A stretch of DNA of 64,000 nucleotides from Timema cristinae (GCA_039000515.1 JBCFYV010000001.1:65353729-65417728), one strand, 5' to 3'. Shown: positions 25,477 to 40,140, numbered from the stretch's first letter. Numbers and translations are program-made. Notes: generated by a model from the sequence alone, not told the origin.

Positions 25477-25719
25477 CTGGCGGCCGGGGTTCAATCCTCG
25501 GTCCCGGCACAGATGTATCTGATTTCCAAACCCTTCCTACACCTCTGAAAAGACATCTTGTGAATGTGTGGAATGCCAGGTCGCCACCGTGGTTCGGATT
25601 CCACGTTAAACTGTAGGTCCTTCATTTCATCTCACAATCACCCTACCATTACACATTAGCGTAAGTGCGTATAACCCGAATGGGTAGTAAGACGCGGTGC
25701 TAATAATAATAATAATAAT
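25477..25719 (+). mobile_element. SINE (family-1 3' module) inserted in the 71-bp satellite
   Basis: A 243-bp insertion with a 13-bp target duplication (agtagatgagatt at 25464-25476 and 25720-25732) made of satellite sequence. It has the B-box part ggggttcaatcctc but no A-box, so it is 5'-truncated or a different head. The 3' end carries tataacccgaatgggtag and taagacgcggtgct, then an ATA/TAA microsatellite tail. The satellite resumes cleanly after it. Confidence 0.88.
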
Positions 25720-26756
25720 AGTAGATGAGATTATACTAACTCACTCTCCACCACCATCATTCATTGATATTAGGTATGTATTGTAGCTCGAGTAGATGAG
25801 AATATACTGACTCACTCTCCACCACCATCATTCATTGATATTAGGTATGTATTGTAGCTCGAGTAGATGAGAATATACTGACTCACTCTACACCACCATC
25901 ATTCATTGATATTAGGTATGTATTGTAGCTCGAGTAGATGAGAATATACTGACTCACTCTCCACCACCATCATTCATTGATATTAGGTATGTATTGTAGC
26001 TCGAGTAGATGAGAATATACTGACTCACTCTCCACCACCATCATTCATTGATATTAGGTATGTATTGTAGCTCGAGTAGATGAGAATATACTGACTCACT
26101 CTCCACTACCATCATTCATTGATATTAGGTATGTATTGTAGCTCGAGTAGATGAGAATATACTGACTCACTCTCCACCACCATCATTCATTGATATTAGG
26201 TATGTATTGTAGCTCGAGTAGATGAAAATATACTGACTCACTCTCCACTACCATCATTCATTGATATTAGGTATGTATTGTAGCTCGAGTAGATGAGAAT
26301 ATACTGACTCACTCTCCACCACCATCATTCATTAATATTAAGTATTTATTGTAGCTCGAGTAGATGAGAATATACTGACTCACTCTCCATCAGCATCATT
26401 CATTGATATTAGGTATGTATTGTAGCTCGAGTAGATGAAAATATACTGACTCATTCTCCACTACCATCATTCATTGATATTAGGTATGTATTGTAGCTCG
26501 AGTAGATGAGAATATATTGTCTCACTCTCCACCACCATCATTCATTGATATTAGGTATGTATTGTAGCTCGAGTAGATGAGAATATACTGACTCATTCTC
26601 CACTACCATCATTCATTGATATTAGGTATGTATTGTAGCTCGAGTAGATGAGAATATACTGACTCACTCTCCATCAGCATCATTCATTGATATTAGGTAT
26701 GTATTGTAGCTCGAGTAGATGAAAATATAATGACTCATTCTCCACTACCATCATTC

Positions 26757-29700
26757 ATTGTTTTTAGGTATGTATTTTTTCTCGAGTAGATGTAAATATA
26801 CTGACTCACTTTCCACCCCCACCCCTTATTGATTTTAAAAGGGATGTATTGAAAAATTTGAGAGATGAGAATATTTTGGGGCCCCATTCCCCCACCCCCC
26901 TCATTCATTGTTTTTGTATGTATTGTGCTCGAGTAGGGGAGAATAAAAAGGGGCCCCACTTCCATTTTTCCCCTCATTCTTGATTTTTAGGTATGTATCG
27001 TACCCCCGAGTAGATGGGAAATTTAACCCCGACTCACTCTCCCCATTTTTAAATTAAAATTTATTTTTGGGGAAGTATTGAGCTAAAAATAGTTTGAGAA
27101 ATTTTTATTGACCCCTCTCCCCCCCATAAAATTTTTGATATTAGGTATGTTTCGTAGTCGGGGGAGATGGGGGAATTTAGGGGCTCACTCCCCAAAACCC
27201 CAAAAACATTCTTTTTATATTAGGTTTTTATTGTAGCTCGGTAAAAGGAAAAATTTTTGATCATCTCCCCCCCTCATTCATTGATTTTTGGTATGTATCT
27301 TTTGCTAGAGGTAGAGGGTTTTAAAATTTATTTTCCCCTTTCCACCCCCAAAAATTTTTTATATTAGGTATGTTTGTGAGCTCGAGTAGATGGAAAATTT
27401 CCCCGAAACCACTCCTGCCCCCCCATCTTTTTATTGTTTTTTGGTATGAAAATTTTTGGGGTCAAAGGGGTTTTTTGTGAATATACTGACTACTCTCCCC
27501 CCCCATTTTTTATTGTTTTTAGGTATGTATTGTAGCCGAGTGGGGTGAGTTTTTGGCGGGGGGGGTTAAAACCTCGGTCCCGGAAAAGATGTATTGATTT
27601 TAAAAAACCCTTTCCCTTTTAAAAACCCCTGAAAAGACTTTTTTTGAAATTTTGTGGAATGCCGGTCGCCACCGTGGGTTTTGGGTTTTTAAATTTTTTT
27701 AAAAATGTAGGTTTTTTAAAATTTTATTTCACAATCCCCCCCACCTTTTCAATTGGGAAAGGGGGTTTTTTAAAACCCCAAAAAGGGTTGTTTTGCGCCC
27801 GGTTGGGAATTTTTTAATTTTTTAAAAATTTTAATGTGGGGGGGTACTAATCCTCCCCAAACCCCATTCTTTCATTGATTTTAAAGGGGGTTTTTTATTG
27901 TAGGTTTCCCCCGGGTGGGTAAGGTTGAAGGCATATTAATGGGGGCTTTTTTCTCCCTACCATCATCATTTGGGGGGGTTTTCCGTTTGGTTTTGTAGGG
28001 GTTCGAAGTAGATTTTTGGGGGTTTTTTTGGGGGGGCTATTTTTTTTAACCCATAATTTTTGGGGTTTTTTTTTTTTGGTTTTTGGGGGGTTTTTTTGGT
28101 TTTTTTTGGGGTTTTTTTTGGGTTTTTTCTTATAGGAATTTTTGTTTTTGGGTTTTTTTTTTTGTGCTTTTTTTTGGGGGGTGGGCTATTTTTTTTTTAC
28201 TTTTCACCAATTTTTTTTCTTGGTTTTTTTTTGGGGTTTTTTTTTTTTAGGTTTTTGGGGGAGGGGGGGGTTTTTTTTTTGGGGTTTTTTCCCACCTTTT
28301 CTTTGGTTTTTTTAAAGGTTTTGATTTTTTTTTTCCCAGTTTTGGGGGGTTTTTGGGGTTTTATTTTGGGGTTTTTTTTTTTTTTTTTTTTTTTTTTTGG
28401 GTTTTTGGGGGGTTTTGGGGGGGTTTTGGGGGGGGGGGGGGGGGGGGGTTTTTTTTTTTTTTTGGGGGGGGGTAAAATTTTTTTAAAATTTTTATTTTTG
28501 GGTGGTTTTTTTTTCTTTTTCTTTTTTTAATTTTTGGGGGGGTTTTTTGGGGTTTTTTTGTTTTGGGTTTTTGGGGGTTTTTTTTTTTTGGGTTGGGTTT
28601 TTTTTTTTTTTGGGGTTTTTTTTTTTCTGACCTTTTTACTTCCCCAAATAATTTTTTTTTTTTTTTTTTTCGGTTTTTTGAAATTTTTTTTGGGTTTTTT
28701 TTTTTGGTTTTTTTTGGATTTTAGGAATTTTTTTTACTTTATTTTTTTTTTTTTTTCCACTTTTTTTTTTTCCATTTCTTTTTTTGGGGGTTTTGGGGGG
28801 TTTTTTAAAATTTGTAGTTTTATAAATATTGAAAAAAAAAAATTTTTTTTAAAAAAAATCTAATAAAAAATTAAAAATTAAAAAAATTTAATTTTTATTA
28901 AAAAAAATTTTTTTTAAAAAAATTAAAAAATAAATTTTTTATTTATTAAAAACCATAATTTCAATTTAAAAAAATTTTTAAAAAAATTTTTAAAAAAAAT
29001 AATTTAAATTTTTAAAAACTTTTTAAATTTTAAAAACCAAAAAAAAAAAAAAATTTAAATTAAAATTTTTAAAATTTTGGGGTATTTTATTTTACCCTTT
29101 TTTTTTAAGTAGTGAGAATAAGGGGGCCCCAAAAAAAATCCCTTTTTCCCCACCATTCCCCCAAAAATTTTATTCTTTGGTTTTTAGGTATTTATTGTAC
29201 CTCGAGGAGTTAAAGGGGAAAAATTTTTTTGACTCCCTTTTTCCACCCCCATCTTTTCATTGTTTTTTTGGTATGTATTGTAGCCCCCAGTAGATGAGAA
29301 ATATGGGGGCCCCCTCTTATCCCCCCCCCATCTTTTTATTAAAAATTTTTGGTTTTATTTTACCCCCGAGTAGATAAAAAATTTTTTTACTCACTTTTCC
29401 CCCCATCATTCATTGATATTGGGGATTTATTGTAGCTCGGTAGAAAAAAAAATAAAACGGGGCTCACTCTCCACCCCCCCTTTATTTATTCATTGATTTT
29501 TTTTAAGGAAAATGTTTTTTTTCGTTTAGGCCTTTTTTAGGATGAGAATTTCTACTTAACCCCAAAATCTTTTTTTTTTCCCCCTAAAAGAAAATTGAAT
29601 TTCCCCCCATTAGGTTTTTAAATTTTTGTAGCTCGAGTAGTGAGAAAATTGACCACTCCCCAAAACCCCCATAAATTTATTTTTTTTTAGGTATGTATTT

Positions 29701-30050
29701 TTTGCTCGGGGGAGATGAGAATATTTGACTCACTCTCCACCCCAACATTTTTAATTGGATTTTTTTCAAAAAAAAGGTTTTTAATTTAAATTTTTTTGAA
29801 ATTTAGTGATGGAGTGAGAATATACAAAAACACTTTCCACCACCATAAAACTTTTTATATTGGGTATGGATCGGGGGGTTTTTGCCCCCGAAACTTTTTT
29901 TTTTTTTTGGGGGTTTTTGTTGGAGATAAAAATATTTCCACTCCCCCACTACCATCTTTTATTGTTTTTTAGGTTTTAAAAGTAGCTCGAGTAGATGAGA
30001 ATTTACTGACTCACTTCCAAAACCACTTTTTTTGATATTAGGTATTTATT
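26757..30050. other. Corrupted part of the satellite: homopolymer-rich, probably a sequencing or consensus artefact
   Basis: Satellite units become progressively overwritten by runs of one base from 26757. The stretch 28050-28800 is almost pure T and G runs and 28800-29080 almost pure A and T; recognisable units then return gradually to 30050. A blurred SINE copy is still visible at about 27546-27835 (tcaatcctcgg-type and gtcgccaccgtggg). The smooth loss of complexity at both edges, and frames here that would encode only Phe/Gly strings, fit failed base calling or polishing rather than biology. The true content is most likely ordinary satellite plus one SINE copy. Confidence 0.8.
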
Positions 30051-33000
30051 GTAGCTCGAGGAGATGAGAATATACTGACTCACTCTCCACCACCATCATT
30101 CATTGATATTAGGTATGTATTGTAGCTCGAGTAGATGAGAATATACTGACTCACTCTCCACCACCATCATTCATTGATATTAGGTATGTATTGTAACTCG
30201 AGTAGATGAAAATATACTGACTCACTCTCCACTATCATCATTCATTGATATTAGGTATTTATTGTAGCTCGTGTAGATGAGAATATACTGACTCACTCTC
30301 CACCACCATCATTCATTGATATTCAGTATGTATTGTAGCTCGAGTAGATGAGAATATACTGACTCACTCTCCACCACCATCATTCATTGATATTAGGTAT
30401 GTATCGTAGCTCGAGTAGATGAGAATATACTGACTCACTCTCCACTACCATCATTTATTGATATTAGGTATTTATTGTAGCTCGAGTAGATGAGAATATA
30501 CTGACTCACTCTCCACCACCATCATTCATTGATATTAGGTATTTATTGTAGCTCGAGGAGATGAGAATATACTGACTCACTCTCCACCACCATCATTCAT
30601 TGATATTAGGTATGTATTGTAGCTCGAGTAGATGAGAATATACTGACTCACTCTCCACCACCATCATTCATTGATATTAGGTATGTATTGTAGCTCGAGT
30701 AGATGAAAATATACTGACTCACTCTCCACTACCATCATTCATTGATATTAGGTATGTATTGTAGCTCGAGTAGATGAGAATATACTGACTCACTCTCCAC
30801 CACCATCATTCATTAATATTAAGTATTTATTGTAGCTCGAGTAGATGAGAATATACTGACTCACTCTCCATCAGCATCATTCATTGATATTAGGTATGTA
30901 TTGTAGCTCGAGTAGATGAAAATATACTGACTCATTCTCCACTACCAGCATTCATTGATATTAGGTATGTATTGTAGCTCGAGTAGATGAGAATATATTG
31001 TCTCACTCTCCACCACCATCATTCATTGATATTAGGTATGTATTGTAGCTCGAGTAGATGAGAATATACTGACTCATTCTCCACTACCATCATTCATTGA
31101 TATTAGGTATGTATTGTAGCTCGAGTAGATGAGAATATACTGACTCACTCTCCATCAGCATCATTCATTGATATTAGGTATGTATTGTAGCTCGAGTAGA
31201 TGAAAATATACTGACTCATTCTCCACTACCATCATTCATTGATATTAGGTATGTATTGTAGCTCGAGTAGATGTAAATATACTGACTCACTCTCCACCAC
31301 CATCATTCATTGATATTAGGTATGTATTGTAGCTCGAGTAGATGAGAATATATTGACTCACTCTCCACCACCATCATTCATTGATATTAGGTATGTATTG
31401 TAGCTCGAGTAGAGGAGAATATACTGACTCACTCTCCACCACCATCATTCATTGATATTAGGTATGTATCGTAGCTCGAGTAGATGAGAATATACTGACT
31501 CACTCTCCACCACCATCATTCATTGATATTAGTATGTATTGTAGCTCGAGTAGATGAGAATATATTGACTCACTCTCCACCACCATCATTCATTGATATT
31601 AGGTATGTATCGTAGCTCGAGTAGATGAGAATATACTGACTCACTCTCCACCACCATCATTCATTGATATTAGGTATGTATTGTAGCTCGAGTAGATGAG
31701 AATATACTGACTCACTCTCCACCACCATCATTCATTGATATTAGGTATGTATTGTAGCTCGAGTAGATGAAAATATACTGACTCACTCTCCACTACCCAT
31801 CATTCATTGATATTAGGTATGTATTGTAGCTCGTGTAGATGAAATATACTGACTCACTCTCCACTCACCATCATTCATTGATATTAGTATGTATTGTAGC
31901 TCAAGTAGATGAGAATATACTGACTAACTCTCCACTACCATCATTCATTGATATTAGTATATATTGTAGCTCTAGTAGATGAGAATATATGACTCACTCT
32001 CCACCACCATCATTCATTGATATTAGGTATGTATTGTAGCTCGAGTAGATGAGAATATATGACTCACTCTCCACCACCATCATTCATTGATATTAGGTAT
32101 GTATTGTAGCTCGAGTAGATGAGAATATACTGACTCACTCTCCACCACCATCATTCATTGATATTAGGTATTATTGTAGCTCGAGTAGATGAGAATATAT
32201 GACTCACTCTCCACCACCATCATTCATTGATATTAGGTATGTATTGTAGCTCGAGTAGATGAGAATTATATGACTCACTCTCCACCACCATCATTCATTG
32301 ATATTAGGTATGTATTGTAGCTCGAGTAGATGAGAATATACTGACTCACTCTCCACCACCATCATTCATTGATATTAGGTATGTATTGTAGCTCGAGTAG
32401 ATGAGAATATATGACTCACTCTCCACCACCATCATTCATTGATATTAGGTATGTATTGTAGCTCGAGTAGATGAGAATATACTGACTCACTCTCCACCAC
32501 CATCATTCATTGATATTAGGTATGTATCGTAGCTCGAGTAGATGAGAATATACTGACTCACTCTCCACTACCATCATTATTGATATTAGGTATGTATTGT
32601 AGCTCGAGTAGATGAGAATATATTGACTCACTCTCCACCACCATCATTCATTGATATTAGGTATGTATTGTAGCTCGAGTAGATGAGAATATATTGACTC
32701 ACTCTCACACACCATCATTCATTGATATTCAGTATGTATTGTATTCGAGTAGATGAGAATATACTGACTCACTCTCCACCACCATCATTCATTGATATTA
32801 GGTATGTATGTAGCTCGAGTAGATGAGAATATACTGACTCACTCTCCACTACCATCATTCATTGATATTAGGTATTTATTGTAGCTCGAGTAGATGAAAT
32901 ATACTGACTCACTCTCCACCACCATCATTCATTGATATTAGGTATTTATTGTAGCTCGAGAGATGAGAATATACTGACTCACTCTCCACCACCATCATTC

Positions 33001-34318
33001 ATTGATATTAGGTATGTATTGTAGCTCGAGTAGATGAGAATATACTGACTCACTCTCCACCACCATCATTCATTGATATTAGGTATGTATTGTAACTCGA
33101 GTAGATGAAAATATACTGACTCACTCTCCACTATCATCATTCATTGATATTAGGTATTTATTGTAGCTCGTGTAGATGAGAATATACTGACTCACTCTCC
33201 ACCACCATCATTCATTGATATTCAGTATGTATTGTAGCTCGAGTAGATGAGAATATACTGACTCACTCTCCACCACCATCATTCATTGATATTAGGTATG
33301 TATCGTAGCTCGAGTAGATGAGAATATACTGACTCACTCTCCACTACCATCATTTATTGATATTAGGTATTTATTGTAGCTCGAGTAGATGAGAATATAC
33401 TGACTCACTCTCCACCACCATCATTCATTGATATTAGGTATTTATTGTAGCTCGAGGAGATGAGAATATACTGACTCACTCTCCACCACCATCATTCATT
33501 GATATTAGGTATGTATTGTAGCTCGAGTAGATGAGAATATACTGACTCACTCTCCACCACCATCATTCATTGATATTAGGTATGTATTGTAGCTCGAGTA
33601 GATGAAAATATACTGACTCACTCTCCACTACCATCATTCATTGATATTAGGTATGTATTGTAGCTCGAGTAGATGAGAATATACTGACTCACTCTCCACC
33701 ACCATCATTCATTAATATTAAGTATTTATTGTAGCTCGAGTAGATGAGAATATACTGACTCACTCTCCATCAGCATCATTCATTGATATTAGGTATGTAT
33801 TGTACTCGAGTAGATGAGAATATACTGACTCACTCTCCACCACCATCATTCATTGATATTAGGTATGTATTGTAGCTCGAGTAGATGAGAATATATTGAC
33901 TCACTCTCCACCACCATCATTCATTGATATTAGGTATGTATCGTAGCTCGAGTAGATGAGAATATACTGACTCACTCTCCACCACCATCATTCATTGATA
34001 TTAGGTATGTATTGTAGCTCGAGTAGATGAGAATATATTGACTCACTCTCCACCACCATCATTCATTGATATTAGGTATGTATCGTAGCTCGAGTAGATG
34101 AGAATATACTGACTCACTCTCCACCACCATCATTCATTGATATTAGGTATGTATTGTAGCTCGAGTAGATGAGAATATACTGACTCACTCTGCACCACCA
34201 TCATTCATTGATATTAGGTATGTATTGTAGCTCGAGTAGATGAGAATATACTGACTCACTCTCCACCACCATCATTCATTGATATTAGGTATGTATTGTA
34301 GCTCGAGTAGATGAGATT

Positions 34319-34545
34319 CTGGCGTCGGGTTCAATCCTCGTCCGCACAGATGTATCTGATTCCAAACCTTCTACACCTCTGAAAAACATCTTGAATGTGT
34401 GGAATGCAGTCGCCACCGTGGTTCGGATTCCACGTTAAACTGTAGGTCCTTCATTTCATCTCACAATCACCCTACCATTACACATTAGCGTAATGCATAT
34501 AACCTGAACGGGTAGTAAGACGCGTGAATAATAATAATAATATAA
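34319..34545 (+). mobile_element. Second copy of the satellite-borne SINE
   Basis: The same insertion junction (agtagatgagatt at 34306-34318) and same sequence as the copy at 25477, with many one-base deletions, including in the tail (ataataataatataatagat). Because the target duplication and insertion point are identical, this copy arose by duplication of satellite plus SINE, not by a second insertion. Confidence 0.85.
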
Positions 34546-35897
34546 TAGATGAATTATACTACTCACTCTCCACCACCATCATTCATGATATTAAGTATGT
34601 ATGTAGCTCGAGTAGATGAGAATATACTGACTCACTCTCCACTACCATCATTCATTGATATTCAGTATGTATTGTAGCTCGAGTAGATGAGAATATACTG
34701 ACTCACTCTCCACCACCATCATTCATTGATATTAGGTATGTATCGTAGCTCGAGTAGATGAGAATATACTGACTCACTCTCCACTACCATCATTTATTGA
34801 TATTAGGTATTATTGTAGCTCGAGTAGATGAGAATATACTGACTCACTCTCCACCACCATCATTCATTGATATTAGGTATTTATTGTAGCTCGAGGAGAT
34901 GAGAATATACTGACTCACTCTCCACCACCATCATTCATTGATATTAGGTATGTATTGTAGCTCGAGTAGATGAGAATATACTGACTCACTCTCCACCACC
35001 ATCATTCATTGATATTAGGTATGTATTGTAGCTCGAGTAGATGAAAATATACTGACTCACTCTCCACACATCATTCATTGATATTAGGTATTTATTGTAG
35101 CTCGGTAGATGAGAATATACTGACTCACTCTCCACCACCATCATTCATTGATATTCAGTATGTATTGTAGCTCAGTAGATGAGAATATACTGACTAACTC
35201 TCCACTACCATCATTCATTGATATTAGGTATATATTGTAGCTCTAGTAGATGAGAATATATTGACTCACTCTCCACACCATCATTCATTGATATTAGGTA
35301 TGTATTGTAGCTCTAGTAGATGAGAATATATTGACTCACTCTCCACCACCATCATTCATTGATATTAGGTATGTATTGTAGCTCGAGTAGATGAGAATAT
35401 ACTGACTCACTCTCCACCACATCATTCATTGATATTAGGTATGTATTGTAGCTCGAGTAGATGAGAATATATTGACTCACTCTCCACCACCATCATTCAT
35501 TGATATTAGGTATGTATTGTAGCTCGAGTAGATGAGAATATATGACTCACTCTCCACACCATCATTCATTGATATTAGGTATGTATTGTAGCTCGAGTAG
35601 ATGAGAATATACTGACTCACTCTCCACCACCATCATTCATTGATATTAGGTATGTATTGTAGCTCGAGTAGATGAGAATATATTGACTCACTCTCCACCA
35701 CCATCATTCATTGATATTAGGTATGTATCGTAGCTCGAGTAGATGAGAATATACTGACTCACTCTCCACCACCATCATTCATTGATATTAGGTATGTATT
35801 GTAGCTCGAGTAGATGAGAATATACTGACTCACATCTCCACCACCATCATTCATTGATATTAGGTATGTATTGTAGCTCGAGTAGATGAGAATATAC

Positions 35898-36075
35898 TGG
35901 CCGTCAACTCTCCCACAGGATCATTCATTCTATTGATATTAGTATGTATGTGTGAAGCTCCAGTAGGTTCGGATCAGAATAACTTGTCTTCACTTCTCCA
36001 AACACCCTACCATAATTATATGTATAAGTATGGTAGTGTATATTATCTATAGTAGATGAGATATACTAACTCACT
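35898..36075. other. Garbled chimera of satellite unit and SINE
   Basis: Between normal units the sequence mixes satellite words (gatcattcattc, tattgatattagtatg) with SINE words (aggttcgga, acaccctacc) and ends with the SINE right junction (agtagatgagatatacta). It looks like a consensus of reads with and without the SINE, implying a further SINE-bearing unit here that was collapsed. Confidence 0.6.
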
Positions 36076-38730
36076 CTCCACCACCATCATTCATTGATAT
36101 TAGTATGTATTGTAGCTCGAGTAGATGAGAATATATGCTCACTTCCACCACCATCATTCATTGATATTAGGTATGTATTGTAGCTCGAGTAGATGAGAAT
36201 ATACTGACTCACCTCCACACCATCATTCATTGATATTAAGTATGTATTGTAGCTCGAGTAGATGAGAATATATTGTCTCACTCTCCACCACCATCATTCA
36301 TTGATATTAGGTATGTATTGTAGCTCGAGTAGATGAGAATATACTGACTCACTCTCCACTCACCATCATTCATTGATATTAGGTATGTATTGTAGCTCGA
36401 GTAGATGAGAATATATTGACTCACTCTCCACCACCATCATTCATTGATATTAGGTATGTATTGTAGCTCGAGTAGATGAGAATATACTGACTCACTCTCC
36501 ACCACCATCATTCATTGATATTAGGTATGTATTGTAGCTCGAGTAGATGAGAATATACTGACTCACTCTCCACCACCATCATTCATTGATATTAGGTATG
36601 TATTGTAGCTCGAGTAGATGAGAATATACTGACTCACTTCTCCATCAGCATCATTCATTGATATTAGGTATGTATTGTAGCTCGAGTAGATGTAGAATAT
36701 ACTGACTCATTCTCCACTACCATCATTCATTGATATTAGGTATGTATTGTAGCTCGAGTAGATGAGAATATACTGACTCACTTTCCACCACCATCATTCA
36801 TTGATATTAGGTATGTATTGTAGCTCGAGTAGATGAGAATATATTGTCTCACTCTCCACCACCATCATTCATTGATATTAGGTATGTATTGTAGCTCGAG
36901 TAGATGGAATATATGTCTCACTCTCCACCACCATCATTCATTGATATTAGGTATGTATTGTAGCTCGAGTAGATGAGAATATATTGTCTCACTCTCCACC
37001 ACCATCATTCATTGATATTAGGTATGTATTGTAGCTCAGTAGATGAGAATATACTGACTCACTCTCCACCACCATCATTCATTGATATTAGGTATGTATT
37101 GTAGCTCGAGTAGATGAAATATATTGTCTCACTCTCCACCACCATCATTCATTGATATTAGGTATGTATTGTAGCTCGAGTAGATGAGAATATACTGACT
37201 CACTCTCCAACACATCATTCATTGATATTAGGTATGTATTGTAGCTCGAGTAGATGAGAATATACTGACTCATTCTCCACTACCATCATTCATTGATATT
37301 AGGTATGTATTGTAGCTCGAGTAGATGAGAATATATGACTCACTCTCCACCACCATCATTCATTGATATTAGGTATGTATTGTAGCTCGAGTAGATGAGA
37401 ATATTACTGACTCACTTTCCACCACCATCATTCATTGATATTAGGTATGTATTGTAGCTCGAGTAGATGTAAATATACTGACTCACTCTCCACCACCATC
37501 ATTCATTGATATTAGGTATGTATTGTAGCTCGAGTAGATGAGAATATACTGACTCACTCCACCACCATCATTCATTGATATTAGGTATGTATTGTAGCTC
37601 GAGTAGATGTAATATACTGACTCACTTTCCACCACCATCATTCATTGATATTAGGTATGTATTGTAGCTCGAGTAGATGAGAATATACTGACTCATTCTC
37701 CACTACCATCATTCATTGATATTAGGTATGTATTGTAGCTCGAGTAGATGAGAATATATTGTCTCACTCTCCACCACCATCATTCATTGATATTAGGTAT
37801 GTATTGTAGCTCGAGTAGATGAGAATATACTTGCTCACTCTCCACCACCATCATTCATTGATATTAGGTATGTATTGTAGCTCGAGTAGATGAGAATATA
37901 TTGTCTCACTCTCCCCACCATCATTCATTGATATTAGTATGTATTGTAGCTCGAGTAGATGAGAATATACTGACTCACTCTCCACCACCATCATTCATTG
38001 ATATTAGGTATGTATTGTAGCTCGAGTAGATGAGATATACTGACTCACTCTCCACCACCATCATTCATTGATATTAGGTATGTATTGTAGCTCGAGTAGA
38101 TGAGAATATACTGACTCACTCTCCACCACCATCATTCATTGATATTAGGTATGTATTGTAGCTCGAGTAGATGAGAATATACTGACTCACTCTGCACCAC
38201 CATCATTCATTGATATTAGGTATGTATTGTAGCTCGAGTAGATGAGAATATACTGACTAACTTCTCCACTACCATCATTCATTGATATTAGTATGTATTG
38301 TAGCTCGAGTAGATGAGAATATATTGTCTCACTCTCCACCACCATCATTCATTGATATTAGGTATGTATTGTAGCTCGAGTAGATGAGAATATACTGACT
38401 AACTCTCCACTACCATCATTCATTGATATTAGGTATATATTGTAGCTTGACTAGATGAGAATATATTGACTCACTCTCCACCACCATCATTCATTGATAT
38501 TCAGTATGTATTGTATTTCGAGTAGATGAGAATATACTGACTCACTCTCACCACCATCATTCATTGATATTAGGTATATATTGTAGCTCGAGTAGATGAG
38601 AATATACTGACTCACTCTCCACACCATCATTCATTGATATTGGTATATATTTAGCTCGAGTAGATGAGAATATATTGTCTCCCTCTCCACCACCATCATT
38701 CATTGATATTAGGATGTATTGTAGCTCGAG

Positions 38731-39129
38731 TTTAAGTGAATAGATTTTGGTTTAATCCTAAATGGATGATACTAATATTTTTTCCAGAGGCTAGGGATTA
38801 ATGAAGAAAAAGAGTCCTCCAAATGAAATATAAATAATGTCACTAAAATAGCTTAGACAATTTCAGAAACTTTGAAATGGCTGGGTGGGAATAAATCCTC
38901 AAAAACTTCCACTTTGTTAGAATAAATTTATACATGGGACAGACAAATCAATGATATTTTTCCTTATTTTAATAAAGTTTTATAACTGTTATTGTCAGAA
39001 AAACATTATTACATATAACTAATTTAATATAATCACTAATATTTATATGTCCAGCAACCCCTATGCAAATATATTCTGTAAATAGTTGACATTTTACATA
39101 AGTGAGGTTAGAGATTAGCAGTTAATAAG
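38731..39129. other. Sequence between satellite and LINE remnant
   Basis: No recognised feature; AT-rich single-copy-looking DNA. Confidence 0.4.
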
Positions 39130-40140
39130 CAACACCACGCCTCTGGGTATCAGTACTCTAGTTCTTCGCACATGTGCCTGTGTTATTACTATAGGACTGT
39201 CCACTTTTAGTATCATAAGGTATTTGATTTAACCATGTCTTACATGGCCTACCCATTTTGATCCAAACACACACTATTTTCATATATTTGCTTTGTCACT
39301 CAATCCACTCACATCCTCTCAACATGACCAAACCAACGTAAGGCGCTTCTTTCACATTGACCTATTGTATTCCCCTTTAAACCGCACTCCTTCAGCAACC
39401 ATTCATAATGACTTTGTACATACAAGTTTTTCCACATTCATTTCTTAGATATCTTATTCCAATTTTATTCACTTTGCTCTTGTGTTTCTTCTGACAAACT
39501 CACACTTAACATCCATCAGACAATGTTGGTGTGAGCACACTTTTATTTACTGCCATCTTTGACTCTTGCTACTACTTCATTCTTTGCAATAATCCACCTG
39601 CATTCAACTACTCTTCAAGATGCATTCACCCATCTGTTGATTTCACAATCTATCCTTCCACTTTTACAGAACATTCTGCCCAGACACACAAGATGATTAA
39701 CTTGCTCTAACAGTTTACCATTTATATTAAGCTAACAATCATTTCCTGATCCATACTTATCAAAAGCTATCACCTTAGTTTTAGAGACATTTAAAACATC
39801 TATACGAATATCCATTCTGCTTGTCGCCACTTTCAAACAATTTAATGAATTTTGCAGGCTCCATCCTCCCTAACATACACTTTACCTCCACCATATACCA
39901 AAATAATACCATTGACTAAACATGCATCAACACCATACTCTCTCAGAACATTCCATAACATAAATCTACTCCTATTCACCTGATCATACACTTTCTCCAG
40001 ATAAATAAATGCACAATAAACTTTCTTCCTTACTGCCATACATTTCTCAATAACTTGTTGCAATAAAAATATCTGGTCATTGTAACCTCTGCCTGGCATG
40101 AAACAACATTGCCAGGGCCGTTTTAAGAAAATATCTTGTC
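39130..40140 (-). pseudogene. Non-LTR retrotransposon (LINE) reverse transcriptase, 3' fragment
   Basis: Minus-strand fragment. The clearest part (40099-39842) reads MPGRGYNDQIFLLQQVIE, then YCAFIYLEKVYDQVNR and LWNVLREYGVDACLVNGI, which is reverse-transcriptase palm and finger sequence (the usual FxDxEKAFD block is here YLEKVYD). Further along (toward 39130), through frameshifts, come NHLVCLGRMFCKSGRIDCEI and then CGLKGNTIGQCERSALRWFG and HVERM, typical of the region after the RT domain. The YADD-type catalytic box is not visible, so it is probably deleted. The clade is uncertain. Its 5' side runs into the 62-bp array made from its own coding sequence. Confidence 0.82.

Larger units (their letters stand above)
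23774..38730. repeat. Satellite, 71-bp unit, about 15 kb, with higher-order structure
   Basis: Successive gactcactct motifs at 23778, 23849 and 23920 give a 71-bp period. Each unit carries gactcactctccaccacc, atcattcattgatattagg, tatgtattgtagctcgag and tagatgagaatatact. Variant units (cattaatattaagtattt; ctccatcagcatc; attgtctcactc; gtagatgtaaatatac) recur in the same order at about 26180-26760 and 30670-31270 and in part near 33600-33800, so blocks of units were duplicated. A SINE inside the array was duplicated with it. From about 31800 to the end many units lose single bases, and 26757-30050 is corrupted. It ends at ctcgag (38730). No open frame in it is credible. Confidence 0.97.

Noticed and set aside
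28060..28863. Long open frames of 156 and 109 codons
   Set aside because: They consist of Phe and Gly strings from T and G runs in the corrupted satellite and encode nothing credible.
36087..36281. Open frame in the 71-bp satellite
   Set aside because: Repeat translation; 71 is not a multiple of 3 and the frame survives only because of small deletions.
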